Shown: one piece after another, positions 1 to 5,038 of the stretch
How the letters are laid out: every line of letters starts with the position of its first letter
Numbering within the stretch: position 1 is the first letter of the stretch
Notes under the pieces: generated by a model
What the model saw: the letters and a program-made list of their open reading frames with translations, nothing else
The model's database searches: none
What the model was told of the DNA's origin: nothing
Source of the DNA: an uncultured archaeon
GTDB taxonomy: Archaea > Thermoproteota > Nitrososphaeria > Conexivisphaerales > CALBHZ01
Assembly (NCBI GenBank): GCA_937892815.1
Contig: CALBHZ010000004.1
Location: forward strand, 1-5,046
DNA length: 5,046 bases
Direction of reading: 5' to 3'
Position numbers and translations under genes: made by a program

Positions 1-835
1 TTAAAATCTCTAACACCTTTTCAGGCTTAATCGGTACCTCTTCTATGATCGCGTTTAAAGCGTCTTTAGCGGCGAAGGAAACCGTAGACGGAGAAGAGGT
101 TACGCCTCCCTCATCTATGTCTTTCGCTCCAAGCTCTATATATTTAGAGGGCATCTCGTAATGTACGATATTTATCTTAGGGAGCTCTAGCGCCGTAGGC
201 ATTAAGTAATCCATGTAGGTTGGATTCAATAGCTGTCCATTTTATCGTATACTAGCTCTTCGTAGAGCGCTCTCCCTATCCCACGAACTATGCCTCCATG
301 TAATTGAGCTTCAACTATAGCGGGGGTTTATTATCTCTCCGGTATCGTGAATTGTATAGTAACCTACTACCTTAATTAGCCCGGTCTCTGGATCCATTTC
401 TACAGCGCTAAGTCAGTCTCAACTTCGTGTGCTGCGTTTATCGATGTCGGATGTTCCTCCGTTAACGGACTAAACAAGGTACTTGAATATCGAAAATGTA
501 CCCTCCCTTCTCCACTATCTCCTTATCTAATACGAAGTGAGCTCCTAGCCAGAAGTATACGGTGTTAACGACGTCGTAGATCGACATTTCTTAGGTGGGT
601 CCTCTTTAGAGAGAACTTGACCGTCAATTAGCTCTAAGTTTTCCTTTTTATCCTCGAACCACTTAACGGGCCTTCCGGTTAGCTTAGATGCTAGAGTGGG
701 GATTACCTCCTCATGCCGATGCAGCCTATTTCCAAAGCTCCTCCTACATCTGCCGCTATCACCCTAACCTCGCTTTCCTGCATTTTCAACGCCTTCGCAA
801 TATACCTCTTCGCTCACCGCCTACCCTTAATTGAA
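1..835 (-). pseudogene. Broken molybdenum hydroxylase large subunit (aldehyde/CO dehydrogenase type)
   Basis: This is the decayed remnant of a molybdopterin-binding large subunit of the xanthine/aldehyde/CO dehydrogenase family, which oxidises aldehydes, CO or related substrates together with FAD and 2Fe-2S subunits. Reading leftwards, recognisable blocks lie in shifting frames: VRVIAADVGGAL (~730-765), then VIPTLASKLTGRPVKWFED, then SPLTEEHPTSINAAHEVE, EMDPETGLIKVVGYYTIHDT, EAQLHGGIVRGIGRALYEEL, NPTYMDYLMPTALELP, and GAKDIDEGGVTSSPS near the C-terminus, which keeps the family's late Glu in the (V)GEGG motif. The end runs off the window at ...EKVLEIL. Roughly 280 codons remain of a family that is usually 700-800 residues: the N-terminal third is missing, and so is a central block (family alignment puts the active-site loop there) between KWFEDKKENLE and the SIYDVVNTVYFW segment. 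At least five one-base indels break it. No medium or small subunit is visible. The family call is firm; the substrate is unknown. Confidence 0.88.
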
Positions 836-1013
836 AACGCTCGAACTGCACTGAAATACAATATTTAGGAAATGCAGATATCGACATATTAATCGGTATA
901 AATAACCTTAGGAAATTAAATACAAGAATTTCGTACTTAAACGGGTAAAAAGTTGAGATATACGAAACGTTTTTTCGTTGTTCTAAGGTAGTGTAGCAGT
1001 TATTTCCGTGTCT
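836..1013. other. Gene-free AT-rich spacer
   Basis: No gene is seen between the broken hydroxylase and the aminotransferase stop. It holds a TATA-like box, TATAAATA at 897-904, with no gene following it on either strand at the expected distance, and a small inverted repeat at 962-978 (arms ACGAAA/TTTCGT, 5-nt loop) about 36 bp past the aminotransferase stop. The hairpin is weak and lacks a clear following U-run on the minus strand, so it is only a possible terminator. Confidence 0.4.
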
Positions 1014-2135
1014 TTAATTCTTAAACGCATACCTCTTTATTACATTAACTAGCTTATCTAGATCATCCTCGTTATTATAGAAATGTATAGAGACCCTGAT
1101 TCCCTTGCGTACGCTGATTATTACCTTGTTCCTTCTCAGCCTCTCAGCTATTTCCCTTTCATTCTTTACATTAAATAGAACTATTCCAGATCTATATTTG
1201 TCCTCTAGTGGAGATGCTACCTCAACATTCATCCTTTCCAAATCTTCAGTAAGCAGTCTATTGAGCCTCACTATTCTTTTTTCAATGACCTTAATTCCCA
1301 CTTCATTAATTAGATCAAGCGACGCTCCTAGACCATATATCAATGGAAAAGCTAAATTCCCGCATTCAAATCTTCTAGCAGAGCTATCAAATTCAAGTCT
1401 GTAATCGTAATAATTGAAAGGATCTTTAACGCTCATCCATCCTATTTCAGTAACTTCGAGCTCATTCATAACTCTTTCAGAAATATATAGAAACCCTAAG
1501 CCAGGGGGCGATATGAGCCATTTATATGATCCGCAACTCAAGAAGTCTATGTTATACTTTTTAACGTCCATTTCCAACGCTCCTATTGACTGAATGCCGT
1601 CTACAATGAGGTAGATGCCTTTGTCTCTACATATCTTACCTAGACGTTCTAGCTCGACTCTGAAACCCGTGGAGAACTGAACGCTACTTATCGATACAGC
1701 CTTAGTGTTTTCATCTATAGCCTCTTCGATATCTTCAAGCTCTATCTTCCCTTCCTTATTCTTAACGAACTTTAGTTTAGCTTTTTTCATCCAAGGATAT
1801 ACGTTAGCTGGAAATTCTAGATCGTTTAATATTACATTGTCGTTCTTCTTCAATTTGAGCCCATTAGCGATGATAGATAGCCCTTCCGACGTATTCTTAA
1901 CGAAGGCTATTTCGCGTGTAGAAGCGTTAATTAATTTCGCTATCTTTTCTCTTACCTTCTCCGCTTCCCTAAGCCAGTCAAGGTACTTCAACTCTCCATC
2001 TGTGAGTTGATCCTTCAGACAATTATTTACGGCATTAAGCGTTCTCCTCGGGATAAGGCCAGTCGCTGCTGTATCCAAGTAGTGCCATTTATCTAAGCCT
2101 GGAAATTCCTTTCTTACCTCATTAAAGTTCCTCAA
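1014..2135 (-). CDS. Class V aminotransferase-fold PLP enzyme (cysteine desulfurase-like, no catalytic Cys)
   Basis: This is a 373-residue PLP-dependent enzyme of the class V aminotransferase family, which includes SufS/CsdB-like desulfurases and isopenicillin N epimerase-like proteins; it is soluble and complete. Landmarks: the N-terminal EFPGLDKWHYLDTAATG (~10-26); NTSEG (81-85), the phosphate-binding turn; VDGIQS (178-183) with Asp179 for the pyridine nitrogen; and SYKW with Lys205 as the PLP Schiff-base lysine, followed by PPGLGFLYIS. RRFECGNLAFPLIYGLGA (255-271) is typical of the non-desulfurase branch. The loop that carries the sulfur-accepting Cys in SufS (RxGHHCA) is reduced to VRKGIRVS, with Arg347 kept, so cysteine desulfurase activity is unlikely and the substrate is unknown. 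The start is a TTG: in-frame codons upstream lead to a stop without an ATG or GTG, and no good ribosome binding site is seen. It lies 29 bp behind the recombinase on the same strand, so cotranscription is possible. Confidence 0.93.
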   Translation of the reverse strand: MRNFNEVRKEFPGLDKWHYLDTAATGLIPRRTLNAVNNCLKDQLTDGELKYLDWLREAEKVREKIAKLINASTREIAFVKNTSEGLSIIANGLKLKKNDNVILNDLEFPANVYPWMKKAKLKFVKNKEGKIELEDIEEAIDENTKAVSISSVQFSTGFRVELERLGKICRDKGIYLIVDGIQSIGALEMDVKKYNIDFLSCGSYKWLISPPGLGFLYISERVMNELEVTEIGWMSVKDPFNYYDYRLEFDSSARRFECGNLAFPLIYGLGASLDLINEVGIKVIEKRIVRLNRLLTEDLERMNVEVASPLEDKYRSGIVLFNVKNEREIAERLRRNKVIISVRKGIRVSIHFYNNEDDLDKLVNVIKRYAFKN

Positions 2136-2164
2136 ATTATCAATATTAACGCTGTAAGGCTATT

Positions 2165-2863
2165 TTAACTTATTAAATGTCTAATTCCCCAGTACTTTTT
2201 AGGCGCGTTCGGAAACCTTTCATACATTCCTTTCAACTCTCTTTCCTCGAGGTATCTCAATACGTATTTCTTCTTCACGCCGCTTTTTATAGCCCTTATT
2301 ATCAAGGCTCTCAGCTGCTTCTTAGCTAATTCAACCTCCTTAGAGGTTAGCTCCTTAAGCTCTTTGTTATTTATCCAAGCGGCGTAATAGTGTTCTATCC
2401 TAGGTCTATGGAACAGCTTTCCTTCCGCTCTCAACTTCTGAAGTCCGTACTTAGTTCTCTGGGAAGTCATTAACCTTTCATAAGTAGCAAACCAAGACTT
2501 TAGAAACTCCCAGAACTTCCTAAACATGGGATCCTTGATTTCGGGCTCGTTTGTAAAGTAAATTACGAACCCTTCATCCGCTACCCTTTTCAAGACGTCG
2601 AATATCTTTTCCGGCTCGTCAAACCTCCCTATCCTCGTTAAGTCATACGTAATAATGACGTTCACTCCTTTCCTCTTACAAAAGTCCAGCATCTCCTTTA
2701 CCTTTCTCCTCGAAAAGAAGTCGACTTTACCAGAGACGTCCTCATCCGAAAATATGTTAATTAACTCTATCCCCTTCTCCCTAGAGAAGTTAACTATGGC
2801 GTTCTCTTGCGCCTTTACATCTTGCATATCCGTTGAAACTCGAACATAGCCTACGGCCCGCAC
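2165..2863 (-). CDS. Small serine recombinase (resolvase family)
   Basis: This 232-residue site-specific recombinase cuts and rejoins DNA through a 5'-phosphoserine bond. The resolvase N-terminal domain fills residues ~1-150: AVGYVRVSTDMQ places nucleophile Ser10 with Arg8, then FSDEDVSGKVDFFSR, then DLTRIGR with Arg77 and Arg80 matching the two active-site arginines of the family, then WFATYERLMTSQRTKYGLQKLRAEGK as the long E helix. The roughly 80-residue C-terminus (SGVKKKYVLRYLEERELKGMYERFP) is basic and helical and probably carries the DNA-binding helix-turn-helix. It lacks both the N-terminal MerR-like domain of IS607 TnpA and the long zinc-ribbon tail of large phage integrases, and no tnpB follows. 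The GTG start is forced: the in-frame codons just upstream include TAG and TGA. A 99-bp direct repeat ends at this start codon and supplies the probable promoter. The gene is intact among broken neighbours, which suggests recent arrival or selection. Confidence 0.93.
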   Translation of the reverse strand: MRAVGYVRVSTDMQDVKAQENAIVNFSREKGIELINIFSDEDVSGKVDFFSRRKVKEMLDFCKRKGVNVIITYDLTRIGRFDEPEKIFDVLKRVADEGFVIYFTNEPEIKDPMFRKFWEFLKSWFATYERLMTSQRTKYGLQKLRAEGKLFHRPRIEHYYAAWINNKELKELTSKEVELAKKQLRALIIRAIKSGVKKKYVLRYLEERELKGMYERFPNAPKKYWGIRHLIS

Positions 2864-2912
2864 ACCTCACTAAACCCGTCATAAGGTAATAATCCTTGAT
2901 TGTTAAAGACAT
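2790..2912 (-). other. Possible leader ORF overlapping the recombinase start
   Basis: A 40-codon frame begins with ATG at 2910-2912 behind AGGTAAA and about 10 nt after the predicted transcript start. It encodes MSLTIKDYYLMTGLVRC and then runs out of frame through the recombinase start. Repeat copy 2 keeps the same start (MSLTIKGYYLMMGLVRC, then stop), but two of the three differences within it change amino acids, so coding constraint is not evident. It could couple translation to the recombinase, or be chance. Confidence 0.2.
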
Positions 2913-2960
2913 TTTACCTAAAAATCGTTAAAGTATCGCTCCTGTTATATACTTACGTAA
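2862..2960. repeat. 99-bp direct repeat, copy 1
   Basis: This matches 4779-4877 in the same orientation with no gaps and 8 differences in 99 positions, all transitions. Weaker similarity continues about 13 bp beyond 2960 with a one-base slip (ACGTTCTC here, ACGCTCTC there). Its left edge is the first codon of the serine recombinase. It contains a TATA-like box for the minus strand, two copies of GTTAAAG 25 bp apart (2902, 2927), and 6-bp inverted arms AGGTAA/TTACCT (2884-2889, 2914-2919). It has no recognisable insertion-sequence ends. It may be the end of a mobile element, a recombination site, or a duplicated promoter/leader. Confidence 0.92.
2944..2951 (-). promoter_or_regulatory. TATA-like box for recombinase leader
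   Basis: On the minus strand this reads TATATAAC, a good archaeal TATA box. Counting about 25 nt downstream places transcription start near 2920-2925, giving a leader of about 60 nt before the recombinase GTG. The same box is present in repeat copy 2 (4861-4868). It is inferred from sequence only. Confidence 0.45.
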
Positions 2961-3004
2961 TTCTAACGTTCTCGGAAAGTAAGCGTAATAACCATCCCTT
3001 TAAC

Positions 3005-3460
3005 GTTTTATTCCGTGCATCTCCTGCATCACTTAATAGTTTGTCTACGAGGTCTTTACTGAGGTAGAATCCTTCTCTTTAAGTCTCTCTACGAGTGGTG
3101 CGGCTTCTCCTATCATGCCTTTTAGCCCCATAGCTTTTAGAAGACCTAACATGTCCACGATTTCCAAGCTCGGTTTCCCGCCTTTTTTGCCCTTGAGATC
3201 GCCCGTTATTAGCAGATCACTTCTCTTCAAGGCTAGTGTTCTTCATCCTCTCTGACAATAGTCTTCAGCATAGGAACGAGCTTTGCATCGCAGGCCTCCT
3301 CGTCGTTTATAAAGCTTGAGCTCTGAAAGTGTTTCTTTAACACGAGCTTGCGTACACTCGGTAGAGCTACATTTTTTAGTAGAAATCGAGCTCCTCCATC
3401 ACTCCCGCATATTTAAGAGTTATGAGAGGAGATGCATCGGAAACAGCGATGCTAGCTCCT
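3005..3460 (-). pseudogene. Broken DUF3368-type PIN-domain toxin
   Basis: This is a frameshifted remnant of a DUF3368 PIN-domain protein, a VapC-related RNase toxin family common in archaea. Reading leftwards, the N-terminal signature VSDASPLITLKYAGVMEEL (~3396-3444) carries the first catalytic Asp. A frame change leads to VALPSVRKLVLK (~3330-3372), then another to KRSDLLITGDLKG (~3190-3230), where the usual ITDD has become ITGD. EIVDMLGLLKAMGLKGMIG and APLVERLKEK follow in the same frame, as the family expects. After a one-base loss at ~3071 the C-terminus resumes as GFYLSKDLVDKLLSDAGDA (~3014-3072). All parts are in family order and total about 150 codons, close to full length, so decay is by small indels rather than deletion. 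The 61-codon open piece at 3045-3230 is part of this remnant, not a separate gene. The C-terminus ends about 50 bp from repeat copy 1. Confidence 0.85.
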
Positions 3461-3611
3461 CGCTTCTCGGCAATGTCCTAGCTCCTCTCCATCTCAATTA
3501 ATTGTGCCGACGTTCCTCCTTGGGAGCCTTCAACAAATCCATCAGCTCTTTTTCTTAGGCGTCTATCTCCCTTCACCTGTTAACTTCTTCTGCAATCACA
3601 GTGTCGACCAT
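3461..3611 (-). pseudogene. Possible antitoxin remnant upstream of the PIN remnant
   Basis: Just upstream of the broken PIN toxin, where its antitoxin gene would lie, an ATG at 3609-3611 opens MVDTVIAEEVNR. After two stops this continues as EKELMDLLKAPKEE, and a frame change leads into GGTSAQLIEMERS and DIAEKRGA running up to the toxin start. The charged, helical composition suits a small antitoxin, but I cannot assign a family, and the reading depends on splicing frames by eye. Confidence 0.25.
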
Positions 3612-3780
3612 TCTTAATCTACGCGGATTTTTCGAGAGAGCCGATTCTCCGAAATACTAAATCCATAATAGCGAGAAAGCCTAACGAGGAAAAGAGACCT
3701 AGCTGTAATTGGCAGAAGAGAAGCCATAGCTGTAAAACGACGTTAAAGACGCAAAGGGGGATTTAAGGAATGGATAAGTA
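3612..3780. other. Gene-free stretch between divergent toxin loci
   Basis: No supported gene. A minus-strand frame of 38 codons and a plus-strand frame of about 30 codons show no recognisable motifs. This is the divergent intergenic region between the decayed PIN locus (leftwards) and the intact VapBC operon (rightwards). Confidence 0.4.
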
Positions 3781-3782
3781 AA

Positions 3783-3790
3783 ACTTAAAT
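3783..3790 (+). promoter_or_regulatory. TATA-like box for the vapBC operon
   Basis: ACTTAAAT lies about 25 bp before 3811-3814, so a transcript would begin roughly 10-13 nt ahead of the GTG at 3824. That makes a very short leader, consistent with the absence of a clear Shine-Dalgarno sequence there. Inferred from spacing only. Confidence 0.45.
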
Positions 3791-3795
3791 TCATG

Positions 3796-3823
3796 GTACT
3801 ACCGTAGTACTGTAGGGTTAACC
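3796..3823 (+). promoter_or_regulatory. Two palindromes in the vapBC promoter, likely operator
   Basis: GTACTAC-C-GTAGTAC (3796-3810) is a perfect 15-bp inverted repeat with a single central base, and GGTTAACC (3816-3823) is a perfect 8-bp palindrome that touches the GTG start. Together they fill the gap between the TATA box and the antitoxin start codon. VapB-type antitoxins usually repress their own operon by binding palindromes at the promoter, so this is the natural operator for the VapBC complex. Binding is inferred, not shown. Confidence 0.6.
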
Positions 3824-4078
3824 GTGGCCGAAGTCGTAGTTACTCGAAAGTTCCAAGTTACTATTCCTAAGGAGGTCAGGGAGGTTCTCGGAATAGGTAT
3901 TGGAGATAGACTTCTCATTAGAGTTGTTAACGGAAAGATCGTCATGGAGCCTATCAGGGCCTCTAATGCTCTAAAGAGGCTCTCCAGCATCGCCGATAGG
4001 CTTCTCGGCGGGCCTAAAAGAGTTGATGCGGTGAAGCTTGTTGAGGGATCTCTTGAAAAAGAAACGGGTTTACATTGA
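3824..4078 (+). CDS. vapB: AbrB-family VapB antitoxin
   Basis: This 84-residue antitoxin of a type II toxin-antitoxin pair has an N-terminal AbrB/SpoVT swapped-hairpin DNA-binding domain (residues ~1-45): VVVTRKFQVTIPKEVREVLGIGIGDRLLI, with the typical KxQVTIPKxVRexLgI core, then VVNGKIVMEPI. The C-terminal tail (46-84, SNALKRLSSIADRLLGGPKRVDAVKLVEG) is the part expected to wrap the toxin's active site. The start is GTG, with no in-frame ATG upstream, and two palindromes lie just ahead of it. Its 3' end overlaps the toxin gene, so the two are cotranscribed and probably translationally coupled. It should neutralise the downstream PIN RNase and repress the operon. Confidence 0.93.
   Translation: MAEVVVTRKFQVTIPKEVREVLGIGIGDRLLIRVVNGKIVMEPIRASNALKRLSSIADRLLGGPKRVDAVKLVEGSLEKETGLH
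4043..4047 (+). promoter_or_regulatory. Ribosome binding site for vapC inside vapB
   Basis: GAGGG lies 5 nt ahead of the TTG at 4053-4055. It favours that codon over the earlier in-frame TTGs at 4038 and 4041, the second of which overlaps the first base of this site. Confidence 0.55.
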
Positions 4079-4520
4079 TACTAACATATTCATCTACGTA
4101 GCTTTAAAACATCCAGATTTTTATAAGAAATGCTATGACGTGTTGGAGATGCTCGTATCGAAGGAGCTCGTTGGTTACGGCTCGCATCTAGTACTTTTCG
4201 AACTTTTTGGAGCGCTATCAGAGATCGATGTTGAAGCAGCATACGAGGCTGTAAGCTCCTACCTAGACTTGCCGCTAACCATGCTAGAGCTGAACAGAGA
4301 GACCTTCGACTACGCCAGGGAAATAGCGGTATTATCGAAAGTTACATACGATTCGCTACACGCGGCGTTAGTTGCACAAAACGGCATAGACATCGTAGTC
4401 TCCGAGGATCTGGAAGATTGGAGTAAGATATTAAGGATTTGGCCTAAGGTTAAGGAAAGGCTTAAAGTAAGGGATCTAACGTTTATCTCCCCAACAAAGG
4501 GTGTAGTAGAGGCTAGATGA
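4053..4520 (+). CDS. vapC: VapC PIN-domain RNase toxin
   Basis: This is a PIN-domain ribonuclease toxin, magnesium-dependent and expected to cut RNA and stop growth when VapB is lost. I place the start at TTG 4053 (155 residues), behind GAGGG; the frame is open from TTG 4038 (160 residues). With the 4053 start the acidic active-site set is complete: Asp9 in VYIDTNIFIY, Glu50 in LVLFELFGAL, Asp100 in TYDSLHAALVA and Asp119 in VVSEDLEDW. The length is at the upper end of the family, and the C-terminal LRIWPKVKERLKVRDLTFISP is typical of archaeal VapC. The first 26 nt overlap vapB. All catalytic residues are present, so the toxin should be active. It is the intact counterpart of the broken PIN gene transcribed the other way about 1 kb to the left. 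Confidence 0.93.
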   Translation: MKKKRVYIDTNIFIYVALKHPDFYKKCYDVLEMLVSKELVGYGSHLVLFELFGALSEIDVEAAYEAVSSYLDLPLTMLELNRETFDYAREIAVLSKVTYDSLHAALVAQNGIDIVVSEDLEDWSKILRIWPKVKERLKVRDLTFISPTKGVVEAR

Positions 4521-4644
4521 AACTCACAGGAAGCCGGGAGAGTTTAAGAGGATGGTCAAGAAAGCGCTGAAGAAGGGTGCTATAGAAAACTTAGACCGGG
4601 GTATGTCTGGTCTAATAGGAAAAGATAAACATCCAGAGGAGTAA
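4510..4644 (+). other. Orphan open frame after vapC, likely a gene fragment
   Basis: A frame open from 4510 to the TAA at 4642-4644 overlaps the end of vapC. It encodes RLDETHRKPGEFKRMVKK, then ALKKGAIENLDRGMSGLIG and KDKHPEE; the only ATG is at 4552 (30 residues). It is basic and soluble, has no ribosome binding site, and ends 25 bp before a good start signal for the next frame. It reads like the 3' end of a gene whose front was removed when vapBC or neighbouring DNA was joined here. I do not recognise the family. Confidence 0.3.
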
Positions 4645-4660
4645 TCCATGTTAACATTAA

Positions 4661-4666
4661 GGTGAT
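4661..4666 (+). promoter_or_regulatory. Ribosome binding site for the truncated membrane gene
   Basis: AAGGTGATT with core GGTGAT, complementary to the archaeal 16S 3' end, lies 3 nt (4667-4669) ahead of the ATG at 4670. It marks a formerly real start. Confidence 0.55.
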
Positions 4667-4669
4667 TAG

Positions 4670-4778
4670 ATGAAAAGCTCCCACGTAGCTTTTGCAGCGT
4701 TTATGATACAGTTAGTGTTGGAATTATGCTAACTTCGGGAGCTGCATGATATCCTATGCGATAATTGGCACTATACTA
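4670..4778 (+). pseudogene. Truncated start of a membrane protein
   Basis: Behind a good Shine-Dalgarno sequence, the ATG opens MKSSHVAFAAFMIQLVLE. Restoring one G at ~4719-4721 continues it as GIMLTSGAA, and restoring one G at ~4746 gives WISYAIIGTILT. The corrected 38-residue product is one or two hydrophobic segments, as in the N-terminus of a multi-pass membrane protein. It stops where repeat copy 2 begins (4779), and I see no continuation beyond the repeat. The family is not identified. Confidence 0.5.
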
Positions 4779-4877
4779 ACACCTCACTAAGCCCATCATA
4801 AGGTAATAACCCTTGATTGTTAAAGACATTTTACCTAAAAATCGTTAAAGCATCGCTCCCGTTATATATTCGCGTAA
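4779..4877. repeat. 99-bp direct repeat, copy 2
   Basis: This is the second copy of the element at 2862-2960, same orientation, 1,917 bp away, with 8 transitions and no gaps. It keeps the TATA-like box (4861-4868), the paired GTTAAAG motifs and the small leader ATG, but no recombinase follows it on the left; instead it cuts into the truncated membrane gene. It may be a remnant of a second insertion of the same element. Confidence 0.92.
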
Positions 4878-4909
4878 AGGGACGCTCTCCTTAATCTTTA
4901 TCCTCTTAA

Positions 4910-4935
4910 TATCTAGTTTGATATCAAGCTAGATA
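4910..4935. repeat. 26-bp near-perfect palindrome
   Basis: TATCTAGTTTGAT is followed directly by ATCAAGCTAGATA, a dyad with 12 of 13 pairs matching; the odd pair would be a G-U wobble in plus-strand RNA. With no spacer it suits a dimeric DNA-binding protein (operator or recombination site) better than a terminator. It lies 32 bp right of repeat copy 2. Confidence 0.65.
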
Positions 4936-5038
4936 CTAATTTACAGGATTTTCATTTTCTACGTTCCAGGTAACATGAGAATATAACGAATTTACTGATA
5001 AACTTTCAAAATTGAGGATCAATTATTAACGGATAAGA

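Noticed and set aside
962..978. Intrinsic terminator for the aminotransferase
   Set aside because: The stem is only 6 AT-rich pairs, and on the minus strand it is not followed by a clear U-run.
1105..2010. Plus-strand frames of 99-101 codons opposite the aminotransferase
   Set aside because: They lie wholly inside the well-supported minus-strand gene, are Ser/Leu/Phe-rich as expected from antisense of a charged protein, and show no family motif.
2655..2849. Plus-strand 64-codon frame opposite the recombinase
   Set aside because: Antisense shadow of the catalytic domain, with no start signal or motif.
2165..2960. IS607-type transposon
   Set aside because: The recombinase lacks the N-terminal MerR-like domain and no tnpB is present nearby.
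3045..3230. Separate 61-residue minus-strand gene
   Set aside because: Its sequence is the C-terminal half of the PIN domain and continues in another frame after a one-base loss, so it is part of the pseudogene.
3316..3501. Plus-strand 61-codon frame
   Set aside because: It overlaps the minus-strand DUF3368 remnant, whose signature motif reads clearly on the other strand.
3799..3990. Minus-strand 63-codon frame across the vapBC promoter and vapB
   Set aside because: Antisense shadow of the AbrB domain; it also runs through the operator palindromes.
2862..4877. CRISPR array
   Set aside because: There are only two copies of a 99-bp repeat 1.9 kb apart, with genes between them.
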